Source of the DNA: Oegoconia quadripuncta
Taxonomy: Eukaryota > Arthropoda > Insecta > Lepidoptera > Autostichidae
Reading direction: 5' to 3'
Assembly (NCBI GenBank): GCA_949316235.1
Contig: OX438751.1
Location: 15,686,801-15,750,800, forward strand
DNA length: 64,000 nt
Shown here: positions 11,973-23,536 of the stretch, one piece after another
Position numbering within the stretch: the stretch's first letter is position 1
Layout: every line of letters starts with the position of its first letter
Notes under the pieces: generated by a model
Database searches by the model: none
What the model was told of the DNA's origin: nothing
What the model saw: the letters and a program-made list of their open reading frames with translations, nothing else
Translations under genes and position numbers: made by a program

Positions 11973-12197
11973 AAAGCGATGATCCTAGGCCTTATCCATG
12001 GCGGAATGGACCAAACTATCCAAAAAATATATTTTTGATTTTGTCTTCGGGCAGCATCGGATTCGTTAGTTGGTTGTCAATGCTGCAGGGGGCAAAATAT
12101 CCAACTTTACGTATTGGTTACTACGACACTGGGGATCAAGACGAATCTAACGACATTGTGCCTTTTAAAATCAGACAAGCTATTTTGGCTGCAGGAG
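11973..12197 (+). CDS. Candidate 225-nt internal exon or gene fragment, unknown protein
   Basis: An open, GC-enriched block is bounded by a plausible acceptor (attccgacag|aaag) and donor (gcaggag|gtacc). The frame reads ..SDDPRPYPWRNGPNYPKNI.. followed by a hydrophobic stretch (IFLILSSGSIGFVSWLSML) and an acidic segment (YYDTGDQDESND). The length is divisible by three and both ends are phase 1, as in a symmetric exon. The peptide has protein-like composition, but I do not recognise its family. No second exon was found nearby, so it may belong to a gene with long introns, or be a single-exon fragment of a decayed or captured gene. Confidence 0.35.
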
Positions 12198-12241
12198 GTA
12201 CCCTCTACATTTACATACATTTATCTCCTTCAGTTGGGTAG

Positions 12242-13785
12242 TAAGAAGATTTAAGAGTATTTTTCTCTAATTGCTGTTCAGCTTCCTTTAAATTCAACGT
12301 TTAAGCTTAGTAGCAATTTACTTGTTGTTAGTAGGGATGTAATTGTAAAGGTGTCAAAAATACGTTACGTATAGCAAAACTCGCGATATAACAATGTCTA
12401 TTAAATTTCACGACTTCACATAGTCATCCTCATAAACTTACAGGTTACACAACGATTCATTAAAGTCGGTCAACAAATCAGTACATGAGGCAACACTCTC
12501 TAGCTCAATGTCCATACGGCACGTTAAATTTCGGTACAAAATAAGTGTGATGTCTATTATAATGACGAGCATTAATAAACAAGCCGAGAACTAGCCTTAG
12601 GGCATTTAGTTACAGGTAACATAATCACAGAACTTAAAAAGTAATCAATCCATTCTCTTTGGTAACGTTTACAAATTGTGTCTTCAATGACTCGTAAAAT
12701 CTCATGCATGGACTCTCACTGTGGGAAGTATTGTGAAACATTTCTAACGTAACTACAAATTTTTACAGTCGTAGCCTCCTCAACACAATTGGCAAGAGTA
12801 AAACAGTTTACGAACTCAGATAAACTTCATGGTACATATGCATTTTGAGGCACTCACGATCATTAATGTGGAGGAGTTCAAAATTTATCATTTACTAACT
12901 TTAAGTTTTACTTACAAGTTTTTTTTTATTTGTCAATACAATATATTATTGTATGAATATTTGCTTGAGGTTTTGTTTACAGTCTACAAACATTGCTCAC
13001 TGTGCCTATATCCGGTTATAAAATGACTTTTTCCGTAGATGATTCTGATAAAACACAGATTAAACGTACAATTAAAAATTCTTAGCGAATCAACGGCAAA
13101 AGAGACACCTAACTAGTAAACATTAAACATTGTTGTAGCTAATATTAATTACAATTAATGACAATATATTATAGTGATCAAGATGAGGTGTATGAATCTA
13201 GCTTCATCATAGATACTATTTATAAATATATATGATGACTTGTTAGTCAGCATAAATGAATATAAGTTACTTCATTAGTGAAGCTTACTATGATAAATGA
13301 ATTTTCGGCGCAAAATTTTTCATCATAATATAATCTATTAATACTTAAAATATGAATACCACCACCATCAAACCACAGAGAAATAAAACTATTTTATTTA
13401 TATTAAAGGCTAAAATAATAAATAATATGAAAGTTTATTTATTAACTTTCAATTTAAAGCTTATAATTGCAGTTAATAAAGTGTGAGAATGTGGGCTTGA
13501 GGGAGGGAGATTGAGGATGTCATAGATGATTTAATTAACAATTATATCAAAATTCTTCTAAAGTCCATCATAAAAATCTTGAGTAGGTACTTGAAGAATA
13601 TCCCACTATTCTCTTTGCGTTAAATTTATAATAAAACAGCATTATAAACGAGCACGAATGAGATGTTGGGATAGCTAAAGATTTGTCAGCTACCTATGGC
13701 GACGTGAAGCTTATTTAGGGGGGCCATTTTTTTAATCACTTCTAAACGGTTTCTGTTTAAGTTAAAAATAATTAAAATTTCGATT
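12242..13785. other. AT-rich intergenic DNA
   Basis: No exon, RNA gene or known repeat was recognised. The 65-codon frame at 12829-13026 is AT-rich and featureless. Confidence 0.45.
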
Positions 13786-13807
13786 TTAACCCAATAGTAG
13801 AACGATT

Positions 13808-14583
13808 TTTTTTTTTGATATGAGAGGGCGGCAAACGAGCATGCGGGTCACCTGATGGAAAGCAATCACCGCCGCCCATGGACACCCCGCAACACCAAAA
13901 GGGTCACAGATGCGTCGCCGGCCTTTGAGGAAGGTGTAGGCTCGTTTCTTGAAGGTTCCAATGTCGTCCTCGTTCGGGAATACCGCTGCCGGAAGTCCGT
14001 TCCACAGGGTGGTCGTACGTGGTAAGAAGTTTCTTGAGAAACGTACAGTGGTAGACTTCCACTCATCCAGGTGATGTGGATGGAAATTTAATTTTCTCCG
14101 AGAAGTGTATCGGTTAAATTGAGCAGCGGGTATTAGCTCGAACAGTTCTTCAGAACACTCCCCATGAAATATGCGATAGAGAATGCAGAGGGACGCGACG
14201 TCTCTTCGCAACGCCAGGGGATCCAGTCGGTCGGTGAGACTCTCTTGGCCGACAATTCGGACTGCGCGACGTTGAAGGCGGTCAAAAGGAAGAAGCTGGT
14301 ACTGAGGTGCCCCAGCCCATAGGTGAGAACAATACTCCACGTGCGGCCGAACTTGCGCCTTATAAAGTTGGAGGCGGTGAGCCGGCGTGAAGTAACGAGC
14401 CGCTCTACTGAGGACACCTAACTTTTTGGAGGCCATCTTGGCCTTATCCTCCAGATGACCGCGGAATTGAACGTTACTAGAGATGTTCACTCCGAGAATC
14501 CCAATACTCAGCTTAACGTCAAGGGGAGTGCTCTGAAATTGAAGAGACAGGGGAAATGGAATCTTCTTTGCGGTGAATGCGGT
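13808..14583 (-). mobile_element. 5'-truncated jockey/CR1-like LINE
   Basis: The minus-strand frame, open from about 14583, encodes the region after the palm of a non-LTR reverse transcriptase: KLGVLSRAARYFTPAHRLQL, KAQVRPHVEYCSHLWAG, LQRRAVRIVG and ..TTLWNGLPAAVFP, the usual C-terminal signature of jockey-clade ORF2. The 3' end has the characteristic 'gcaaacgagcatgcgggtcacctgatgg' (read on plus) and an A-tail (T-run 13806-13816). The RT core and endonuclease are missing. Near its C-terminus the frame slips: the ending GVHGRR-stop lies in another frame, while the open frame runs through the A-tail into flanking DNA and stops at 13786. Confidence 0.85.
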
Positions 14584-15069
14584 GGAAAAAAATAATACTT
14601 ATCATTAAGAGATAAATTTTTGTTTTCTTTTTGATTGAGCGATTTCTTCTATTAGTTTTTTTTTTAGAAAAACACAAGAAAGCACGCTAACGTTTAAAAA
14701 GAGTTTATATATTGTCTAGTGTATACTATCGCTCTGTTCATATGTTTTCAACTGTATTTAAATGGTTCAAAGGATCATTTACAAAGAGATTCTTTGTAGT
14801 ATTAGAAAGGGTTCAACTTACAAAAATCTATCTAGATTACTTTATATTACACCATTTTCTAATAGGGAAACAGGCGTGACTTTATTTTTTAATAGCTATT
14901 CTAGTTATTTTTAATATTCTCCTAAATTGACAGGGCCCAGAGTATACTGGGGTAGACCTAGAAAAAGAAAATGAAACTATTTCTCGTAAAAAATATGTGT
15001 TTTAACTTCGTGAGCCGATGTTTAAGTCATAAATAAGCGGAACTGATGAAATAAGTACCTACACTTCAA
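14584..15069. other. Intergenic DNA, nothing recognised
   Basis: AT-rich flank of the LINE. No clear target-site duplication was seen. Confidence 0.4.
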
Positions 15070-15190
15070 AATGTCATCACATCAGCCACAGGACGTCCAC
15101 TGCTGAACATAGGCCTCCCCCATAGAATTCCAGAGTGACCGGTTGGAAGCGGCCTGCATCCAGCGTGTTCCCACGACCGCTTGCCGGTGC
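15070..15190 (-). mobile_element. RTE-type LINE 3'-end fragment
   Basis: 'catcacatcagccacaggac', 'gtccactgctgaacataggc' and 'gaattccagagtgaccggtt' are the reversed end of the RTE-like reverse transcriptase frame. Homologous to the start of 41006-41560 but only about 120 bp long. Confidence 0.7.
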
Positions 15191-16489
15191 GTACTAAACA
15201 TTAAACCTATAATAAAATTCATAGTAACAGTTAACAATATGATATCACTGATATTTCAAACATAAGTTTGGATGTACCAGAAATTTAAGTTTTTTACATG
15301 AAAGAACATCCACGTTTCCCTTTCGAAATATATAGAAGTGCACACGTGACAGAGGTTGAGCACATCGCTGTTGAAACATAAAAGTGTAATGATGTTTTTT
15401 GGTATAATAGTCTCTTCTGTCGCCATATGATACAACGGTTATAGATGGGGTTCAAGTCTTTCTACATACTGGAAACCGCACGGCAATGATAATGCATATG
15501 AAACTAATGAAGTAAGCGAGTACATCTCTAAATGTCTAAAATAAACTAAATATAATACATGCATTGTAGATAACTAACCTATTTCGGTTTGGTATGTACC
15601 TATATAAATTTAGGTAAATGTTTACATATCACGTTACATGTCGAGAAAATTTGTTTAACAAACAAGTGATGATAACACTATGTAAAGTGTACAAGATAAT
15701 GTATGACACACAAATAATTAATTAGATGTATAGAATGAAAAATGAACATGATAGTTATTAATAAAAAATTTAGGTAGGGTAACCTTTCTTTTGACCTCTT
15801 TATATAAACATTTACAATGCCTCCACGTGGTTTTGTATTGCTCATTAAGAATTATAAACCAGTTTTACTAGCTACAAATTGTTTCGATACTAGCATTCCG
15901 TCTGCGACTCCGCCCGTATGACATGAAAAGTAGAAGTATAGTAGTGCGTTGTAACATGAATCCTATGGTTTTTCGAATGATCAGACATTTTAACAAATAG
16001 TCACAATACCAAAATAAATATTGTTGCTTTTGTTTTCATCTTTCTTAGTATGCACGATTTTTCTGTAATCCGAGTACAAAATAAATAGTTGTAATAGTAT
16101 AATTAAATACTTTTGAATATTTGATTATAGATGTCTACGGAAAAGAGATACATAGAGAAAATACTAATAAATAAAAATCAACTGCGAGTAATGTCATCCT
16201 CGAAACAATACGAGTATTTCGTAATAAAATGAGCAATCCGCTTAATCTGGAATTATAACCGAAACGTCCGACAGACGACCTCTATTTGATCGATTAAATA
16301 TGTAAATTCTGCTTATTTATTGGACAGACACCTGACTTAATTCAACTAATAGTATATTTTGCCGATCCAAATCTAAGTTTGAAACATTTCATCAAAATAT
16401 ATCATCTGTAAAATCCACCTTTCTAAAAAGGAGGTACCTATTTTGTATTATGTAAAACATATAAAACATCCTTGGTAGGTTAAATTGTA
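15191..16489. other. Intergenic DNA with a family E repeat fragment
   Basis: Bases 15300-15385 ('aacatccacgtttccc', 'gaggttgagcacatcgctgt') match family E at 16740-16980. The remainder is AT-rich without a recognised feature. Confidence 0.4.
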
Positions 16490-16710
16490 ACAGGGTCAGC
16501 ACTTGACCTCAATCACACCTGATGTTAAGCGAAGATGAGGTCGAAGGTGGAAGGCGGAAGCGAGCTCTTCTGGGACTCCCAACTTAATTGGGAGACTAGC
16601 TATCTTTTCTCAAACAACCGGAACACAATAAAACCATCAACAGTCCTGTTTGGGGGTAGACTTGTACTAAACATGTACCCCGCTGGGAATCAAACACCAC
16701 CGTTTTATAA
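16490..16710 (-). mobile_element. SINE family B
   Basis: 'ttgacctcaatcacacctga', 'agcgaagatgaggtcgaagg' and 'ccgctgggaatcaaacacca' match the family in order, ending in a worn tRNA-like head. A small internal duplication (gaaggtggaaggcggaagcg) is specific to this copy. Confidence 0.7.
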
Positions 16711-16739
16711 AGGGTTATCGGTTCTTAAGTTTCTACACT

Positions 16740-16980
16740 TGCAATTACATACATACTTCACAGCCTTTATCCCAAATGGGATGGTCACACATATCCCAAA
16801 GCAAGCATTTGGATGTTCCAAAGATTAAAGTTTCATAATTGTCTTAAGAGTTTGGGGGAGGCCTTTGCCCAGCAGTGGGACACGATAGGCTAATTAAAAA
16901 AAAAAAAAATTGAAACAACATCCACGTTTCACCAGTGAGCCAATCGCTGTTGAAACGCGCAAGTCTTTTAACTTATTAAC
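16740..16980 (+). repeat. Dispersed repeat family E, interrupted by an RTE tail
   Basis: 'cctttatcccaaatgggatg' and 'gcatttggatgttccaaag' on the left, and 'caacatccacgtttcaccag', 'ccaatcgctgttgaaacgcg' on the right, match 640-820 and 15300-15385. Between them sits an RTE-type LINE end with an A-run (16848-16912, plus), inserted into the older repeat. Confidence 0.5.
16848..16912 (+). mobile_element. RTE-type LINE tail with poly(A)
   Basis: 'gggggaggcctttgcccagc' followed by 'agtgggacacgataggcta' and a run of A at about 16899-16911. The insertion splits the surrounding family E repeat. Confidence 0.6.
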
Positions 16981-19075
16981 CAATTTAAAAATCCTTATTA
17001 AAAACAAACTTTAAGCTCCATGATGAGGAGACTCCTGATCATCACATATCTAATACAAACACAGATGAGTAACATGAGTCCATACTTGAAAGTTCCTGGG
17101 CCCATCTTCCAGTTCCATTATCAAGCCCTAGATACCACCTACAATCAGCATACTTGTTAAAAGGAGCCCAAACTCTATAGGGTTGCATTGTTTTTATGAT
17201 TGACTGGATTCACGTTTAACCACAATCTCACCTGATGGAAAGTGACTTTTTTATTGCATTGGGCGCTATTTTCCAACGGTTTTAACGTTCAAACTTAAGG
17301 TTTTCCGTTTAGATTTGCTTTAGCTGATGTAATAAACACTGAACGATTAAATCGTTGTCATTACCAAAATAAAACCAATCCCTTTAGAACTTACCACGAA
17401 TATTAATATATATTAGGCTAATTTATGCTCAAATATTTACAAATGATACGAAATGTGCTTAATGTACGTCTTTGGTTATGGTTTAGTATTAGGTATTATC
17501 GTTTAAACTTTGCGCGAATAGCCCCATGCTCAGTGACGCATTATTGTATTGCCATCCATTAGGGAATTGGATCAAATTTAACTTGTAAGATTTATGCGAA
17601 CGTAAAATGTTTCTTTCTTTCTTTATTCTTTATTGCACAAGAAATACAAACAGATCACAGTTAGAAAATGTGTACAAAGGTGAGTTTATCTATAAAGAGA
17701 TCTCTTCCATCCAACCCTACTGGAGATTAGGTTGTTTATAAGGCAAAATAAGGCAAGTTAAATAAAATTATTAGGGAAAGGTTTGTTTTAACTCTCATTA
17801 AAAGAGATCGAAAATTATACGTTTGAGATAGGTAAAGTTATTATTTTACAGCTTTAGAATGTACTTGAAGGGACTTGTAGAATTTTAAGTAGGTACTATC
17901 GAAATAGGCAAGGGGCAAAACTTGAAATCAATCCCTCGTATATTCCAAAGTAGTAGGTTGTTATAAAATGTCACTAAAATAGATCAAGTGGGAATAGTTA
18001 TCATATTTAACCGTTTAGCAATTTTTATTACTCATTCACGATAAATGTAACCGCTTTGAAACAATGAAAATAAATTATATCCATTCCATATTATCCGTGC
18101 CCATTATGACGTACTTATTGTTGGTCACATTTTTATATAGATACATATAACCTTTACATTAGATAGGTACCTTACTTACCAACCGGAAGGAATAAGCAAC
18201 TACAAAGAAACTAGATTGTTACTTTATTTATCCGTGGATTAATTATGTTGATTAATTTGAAATTGAAGGACGTCCACGGACATGCAAAAGTTAAATATTT
18301 TAATAGGATATTAAATATCTAGCTTTTTACAACATTCGTCTTCGTTATTGGATATCCATTCAATTTAAATAAGTTTTATATTATTAACATAGCGCTGTCA
18401 AGTGAGAGCGGGGAGGATCTCTGTGGTGAGAATTCCGCTCATCATTTACTCTTTATTGATGACTGATGTTAAGAATAAATGAAGACTAAATTCTCGGCTT
18501 ACCACCAATGAAACTGAGTAGTAAACATACACACCCTGTCGATCTATATCCTACATAGTATTAACATTGAGGCGATTCAAATTTGAACTCCTTGTGAGAA
18601 CTTTCAAATGTTACTTTAATTTTTTTACCCTGTCCTTTGTATTATCATCTATATTTAATCAAAACCGTAGCTAGAAATTTCTTAAGGATAAGAGCTTAAA
18701 CGAAATCATTGCAGACACTCGAGTGTTTTTACAATTTACCTATAGTTTTTTAAAAGTTTATGACGCCACTAGTACACACACTACACAAGACTCATCTGCG
18801 ATTCAATACTAGCAATACCTGCAGGGAGTATTAGAGAGGCATGCGAGGACCTTTTTAGACCGCATGAGCTGTAGATCTTATGTACAGTCGGCATCACAGT
18901 TACACAGGGCTCATTTACTGCGTACTGTTAGCGCAGCCTTGCGCAGTTGCTAAGTCAAGCTTTCCCACTTGCAGTTCTCTAACATAACTCTCGACTACAG
19001 TCATATAATAAAGAACAGCATGGTATTTCTCGCGTAGAGTAGCACTGTAAACATTATGTTGCAGGCTCAACCTAA
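16981..19075. other. AT-rich intergenic DNA
   Basis: About 2 kb without a recognised exon or repeat family. Simple 'tttctttctttctttatt' sequence lies near 17610. Confidence 0.45.
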
Positions 19076-19118
19076 GTCGTTTAAGGCCCATAGTCGTTTA
19101 AGGCCCATAGTCGTTTAA
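19076..19118. repeat. 17-bp tandem repeat
   Basis: The unit gtcgtttaaggcccata occurs at 19076-19092 and 19093-19109, followed by a nine-base partial copy to 19118. The copies are identical, so the array is recent. Confidence 0.9.
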
Positions 19119-19161
19119 AGTAATTTGTGAGGAATACCTATGTAAATATCAGCCGTATCAA

Positions 19162-19198
19162 GAGAAAAGGTAGGTTAGCAGCTAACCTACCTTTTCTC
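19162..19198. repeat. 37-bp perfect palindrome
   Basis: Arms 19162-19179 and 19181-19198 (gagaaaaggtaggttagc and its reverse complement) are separated by one base. They could fold into a tight cruciform or hairpin. Confidence 0.9.
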
Positions 19199-19654
19199 AT
19201 GAATATCGTATTTGCAAGTCAGTTTTTGAATTCATCTGCACAGTGGGATCAACAGCCTTAAGTCCCTGATCCTACGATGCCGTCACTAGGAGAGGATATG
19301 GGTCGCAATCCACTACGCCGGCCCACTGTGAAATGGTGGATTTGTGATAGACTACCGACCACCTGACTGTCAGTGTTTCCAACCTGCCCTTGTATTTGTC
19401 TAACGACTGCATCCAATTGAAAACAACCGCGACCGATATCTCCGAATCATGTAATTAGTGCAAATTCCGTCATAGACAGCGACACAAATCATGCCGTCGT
19501 GTGTGCCCCGCAGTGGATTTTTTAATGAAGATAACGACGGTGTTATTTCATCTTCGTCTGCAATTCTATTGTACCACTACAGTAGTTACAGGAAAGACAA
19601 GTATAAAGACCCTAGTTTTTATTATTCTGTCTCAGTAGATGTGTAGACTGCAGT

Positions 19655-19790
19655 CGTCGTCATGTCAGCGACGCGGCGGCGGCGGTGGAAGGCGGGCGGT
19701 CGCCCGGCGCGTGTAGGCAGATTCGTCGCGCAATATCGCGACAACCTTCCATATTTATTTACTGGTGCCAAGTGACTTACCGGTTTCACA
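19655..19790. promoter_or_regulatory. CpG-rich island, possible promoter or first exon
   Basis: A short island (gcgacgcggcggcggcggtg, cggtcgcccggcgcg) stands out from AT-rich flanks. On plus an ATG at 19662 opens a 37-codon Arg-rich frame ending TGA. With no splice partner or family match I treat it as regulatory DNA or an unassigned 5' exon. Confidence 0.3.
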
Positions 19791-20974
19791 CGAGTGGGCC
19801 GCTACTAGTTCATTTTAGTATGTAAATTTCGAACAGAACCAAGACTTTTTTAGATAACATCTACACCGATTTAACTGTTTATTACATATAATGATTACAC
19901 GCATATAACACAGATATAGCCTGTTTAATTAACATGTGACTATAAGACATGTGAGACAGGTCGGTTAGATACGATATGATAATAATTTTCCGTTTAAAAG
20001 TAAGAGATACAATGTAACCTTGGATCGGACGGAGTGGTTCTTTCCGGGTTCTGATCGCGTTGGACCGGTCGTTGCGTCTCTCCCGCACCCGCGCCTGTGC
20101 TTCTCTCACTTACCTGTAGGTACTATATATAATAGTTAAGTACATTTTTTTGCTTCAGCAGCAATCAAACCATTTTTTTATTAAAATATCGTAAATTAAA
20201 CCAATGAAATGAATATCGATCGCAGCTTTGTAGTTATTTATTTATTGTAACATAATTCGCATGGTGGTAATCGAAATAAATATCGGGCTTACACAAGAAA
20301 TAGCAAAACAAGACGTGGCTATATGGGTTCAGTACCCCTTGCTTGTCCAAAGGACAATCTTTACAAAAAAAGAACTAAATATTCTTTACGGTTACAGTCG
20401 ACAAAGCATATTGTTATGATTACGATGTAAAAGTTCGAAAACATTAAAAAAAGTTTGTGATATTATATTATGTAATTATACGGACTTCATTAAATATATC
20501 TGCAAAAACTCCATCAATATATTTCCCGTGATGTGTGTTCAGACAAACAAGTTCCTATTTTATTATAAGTGTAGATAGAGAAGTATACACAAATTAAGAA
20601 AACATATTCAAGGACAAAACTAACATACCTATACAAGCAGTAATCTACGAGTATATTAAAAGCAATGTCCTGACTGACTGACTGACTGACCCAGTGATCA
20701 TGGCACAGCCCAAACGCGTGGACCGATGTTGATGAAATGTTTGGGTTATCTCTGAACCACCACATTTGGGAACATTAAAGGTTATAAAATAGATTTCATG
20801 ACATGAAAATTTATGAAGATTCAATTTATTATTATATTAAGTCTATATATAGATATCTATTTATGTATTTAATACATTATTTATATATGCATTTATTAAT
20901 GTTTTAGAATGTAGGCTATTAAATTATGTATTTTTGTGTGTACTTTTTTTTATATTATATAATTGATATTTATA
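19791..20974. other. AT-rich DNA with a GACT microsatellite and Helitron-like scrap
   Basis: A ctga tandem run lies at about 20669-20690. It is followed by 'ccgatgttgatgaaatgttt', a weak match to the interior of family D elements (compare 43540-43580). No gene recognised. Confidence 0.45.
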
Positions 20975-21100
20975 ACGACCGATTGCTATAGTGGATAGTG
21001 ACCGTGTCTGCAAAACCAATGGTTGCGAGTTTGAATCCCGTTACCTTTGGGACTACATGATTGGTGTAAGTGTCCGAAATATTTATTATTATTATTTATA
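20975..21100 (+). mobile_element. tRNA-derived SINE, short type
   Basis: The head 'acgaccgattgctatagtgg' and the B-box region 'ggttgcgagtttgaatcccg' are followed by a brief body and an att-repeat tail. The best relative is 47645-47740 (minus). It lacks the long family A body. Confidence 0.6.
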
Positions 21101-23536
21101 AAATTATTTTACTGTTTATTCGTCGTCGTCTGTTTATTTATCGTCCAATAATCATACCATTGCTCATATTTTTTGTCAATTGTGTTCCTATAATAGTTGT
21201 TAATGTATTGTTCTTTATTTGTATAATTATACTCATTGTCTACTATATGTACAAAATAAGATACAAGTATATTATAATGGAATAGAAGGTATTGTTCTTT
21301 ACCTGGTGGTAACTCCTTTCTCGAGCCGGCTGGTACTATCGTCTCAACTATTTCAGCAGTCAAAAATATCCTCGCCCACATATTATTATAGTGTGAAGGA
21401 TAAGAGAGCTCGGCGCCGAATGATCACCACAGGAATGTTGGATCGACGGTACGTTACAACGAATGGTGGAATTGTCATTACATACATAGAGTAGTTACTG
21501 CTCCGACTGAAATAATATCGACACCATCGTATCGACAGTCCAAGCAACTCTACATTTGGTATATTAAATCGACGGTAGGTATGAAAACAGTCGGCCTTAT
21601 AAGAGCATTGAAATAGCATCGAACATTGACAGTCATCAAATCGATTGTCTAGACATCTTCGAGTCGATGGCAAACACATCAAATTCTTGAGGACCAGACA
21701 TCAAAGACTCTGCATTACTGGACGTTATATTATTCATCATATAGATTGTTCCTTCATGGAAAATACTATATCAAATTAGAAAGATAAAATAAAAAAAGAG
21801 CCTTCATCAACTCTGGAAATGATCGTCTATACTCACGCATATAAAAGACTTAAACAAAGTACACTTATAATGTCGGTCGCGTGAGCTGTTCGTGGTGTGG
21901 ACGCACCCTTCAACAAACATTGAAATTATTCAAACCCACGCTATTTAATTATGTATTAAGTAAAATTTATTCGAATATATCAACTATCAGGAGTATCAGT
22001 TGCTCTAGAAACAGCTCCGTATGTAAATTTTGAAAAATAAAATAAAATTTGTGATCTCACGAGTCAACCTGAGTGTCCTTGCAAAATTGTACCTATAACA
22101 GGTTTCGTAGCCAAAGCGCTCTGTTTGAGTGGCCAGACAGTAACAAGATCCCGTAAGACATATTATTTCGATATTTGTATATTTTTTTTAGAAAATCTTG
22201 GTACTCAAGTTGTAAAGCAATACGGCTACCACACAAACATCCAGGGTTTGATTTGCAGTAGAGAAGGTTTGACACTATATTATTGGTCTGTAACAATGGA
22301 CTTTTATTTTTCACGACTGTGATGTTCGTTCTGCGCAATGCTTTTGAAGTCGACTCTCTGTTTCTCTGGGTATAGATTGAGATCAGATAGGTTTAAAGAA
22401 TTTGAGATAAATTTTTGTGTTGTGTGACCACTGAACAGTTACAAAATAATCCAGTATCGCAGATCAGCTTCCTAATTCGTAAATATCGCTGACTGGTCAT
22501 TTCCGCTAATTCGTCAATCTTTTAAACACGCGTGGAGCTTTATAAATTAAACAAAATTAAATAAATGATATTGAAAAATGAGCTGCTCATCCCATAGAGG
22601 ATTTTTATTATTTCAGAATTATAAAGTTCTCTTTGTTGAATATTTTTCAGAACGTAATAATGGATGACCTTAAATGGATGTGAATTTGAGTTCGAAGTAT
22701 TATTTCATATTTTACGATATTGCACTGGTAGTTTTTAGATAAACATAATATTTTGAGCAAGTTTCAAAAATTGCTCTTCTGTCAGTTCATGAAATTCGGC
22801 AGTATTGAATCTCTCCGACACTTATTACTAATTTTTTAAATAAAGTTAAATTATATTCATTGGCGTTAAAGGTCTTGAAGAACATTGTTCCTACTTAGCT
22901 TTCCTAGTATTTTTATTCGATTACCAAATTCTTTTATTCAATATACCAAATTATTAATTTAACTATTTCTATTTGATATTTTTTGGCTAACAAATTTCGC
23001 TCGCAATATAGGAAGAATTTTGCTAGCTCTATAGTAATAATTTTAATAATATGAAAAACAAAAAGCTGTTGGTTCCCTAAAATAACAAATTCGAATTATT
23101 TTGATTTTCAGGTAAAATAACTAAAAGAGCTGTCTCGTATTAAACCACGCATTAAGATAATGCAATTTTTCATGACAGGATTTTCTCATATCCCCAAGGT
23201 ATGTATCAATTAGATAATATATTAAATAAATGTAAAACGTACAATGAAGATTCGTTGTCTAAATTATTAAATATGCTGACTGCATCTGAGGGTACGACGA
23301 ATAAGTAAATAACAACATTTACTGCTAAAATATTTTAATAAATTTTAGCGTAGTTTCATTTCATAATGAATTTAAATAATGAATAAGGCAATCACGTGTT
23401 TTCATGCAACTATATGAATACGAATTTTAGTTATTATATAATATCAATACAAGCACAAAGCGATCTTCGAGATTATAATACATTGATTCGGCGATTCCAC
23501 CTATCACATTTTCTTTGGAATAATATAATTATCTAC
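21101..23536. other. Intergenic DNA downstream of the AMPK gamma-like gene
   Basis: Overlapping short frames at 21109-21682 lie on both strands and carry no family signature. 21400-21670 is unusually rich in 'tcga' steps, reason unknown. An ATTAAA-type poly(A) signal for the minus-strand gene can be read at plus 23334-23339 (tttaat), about 200 bp after its stop. Confidence 0.4.
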
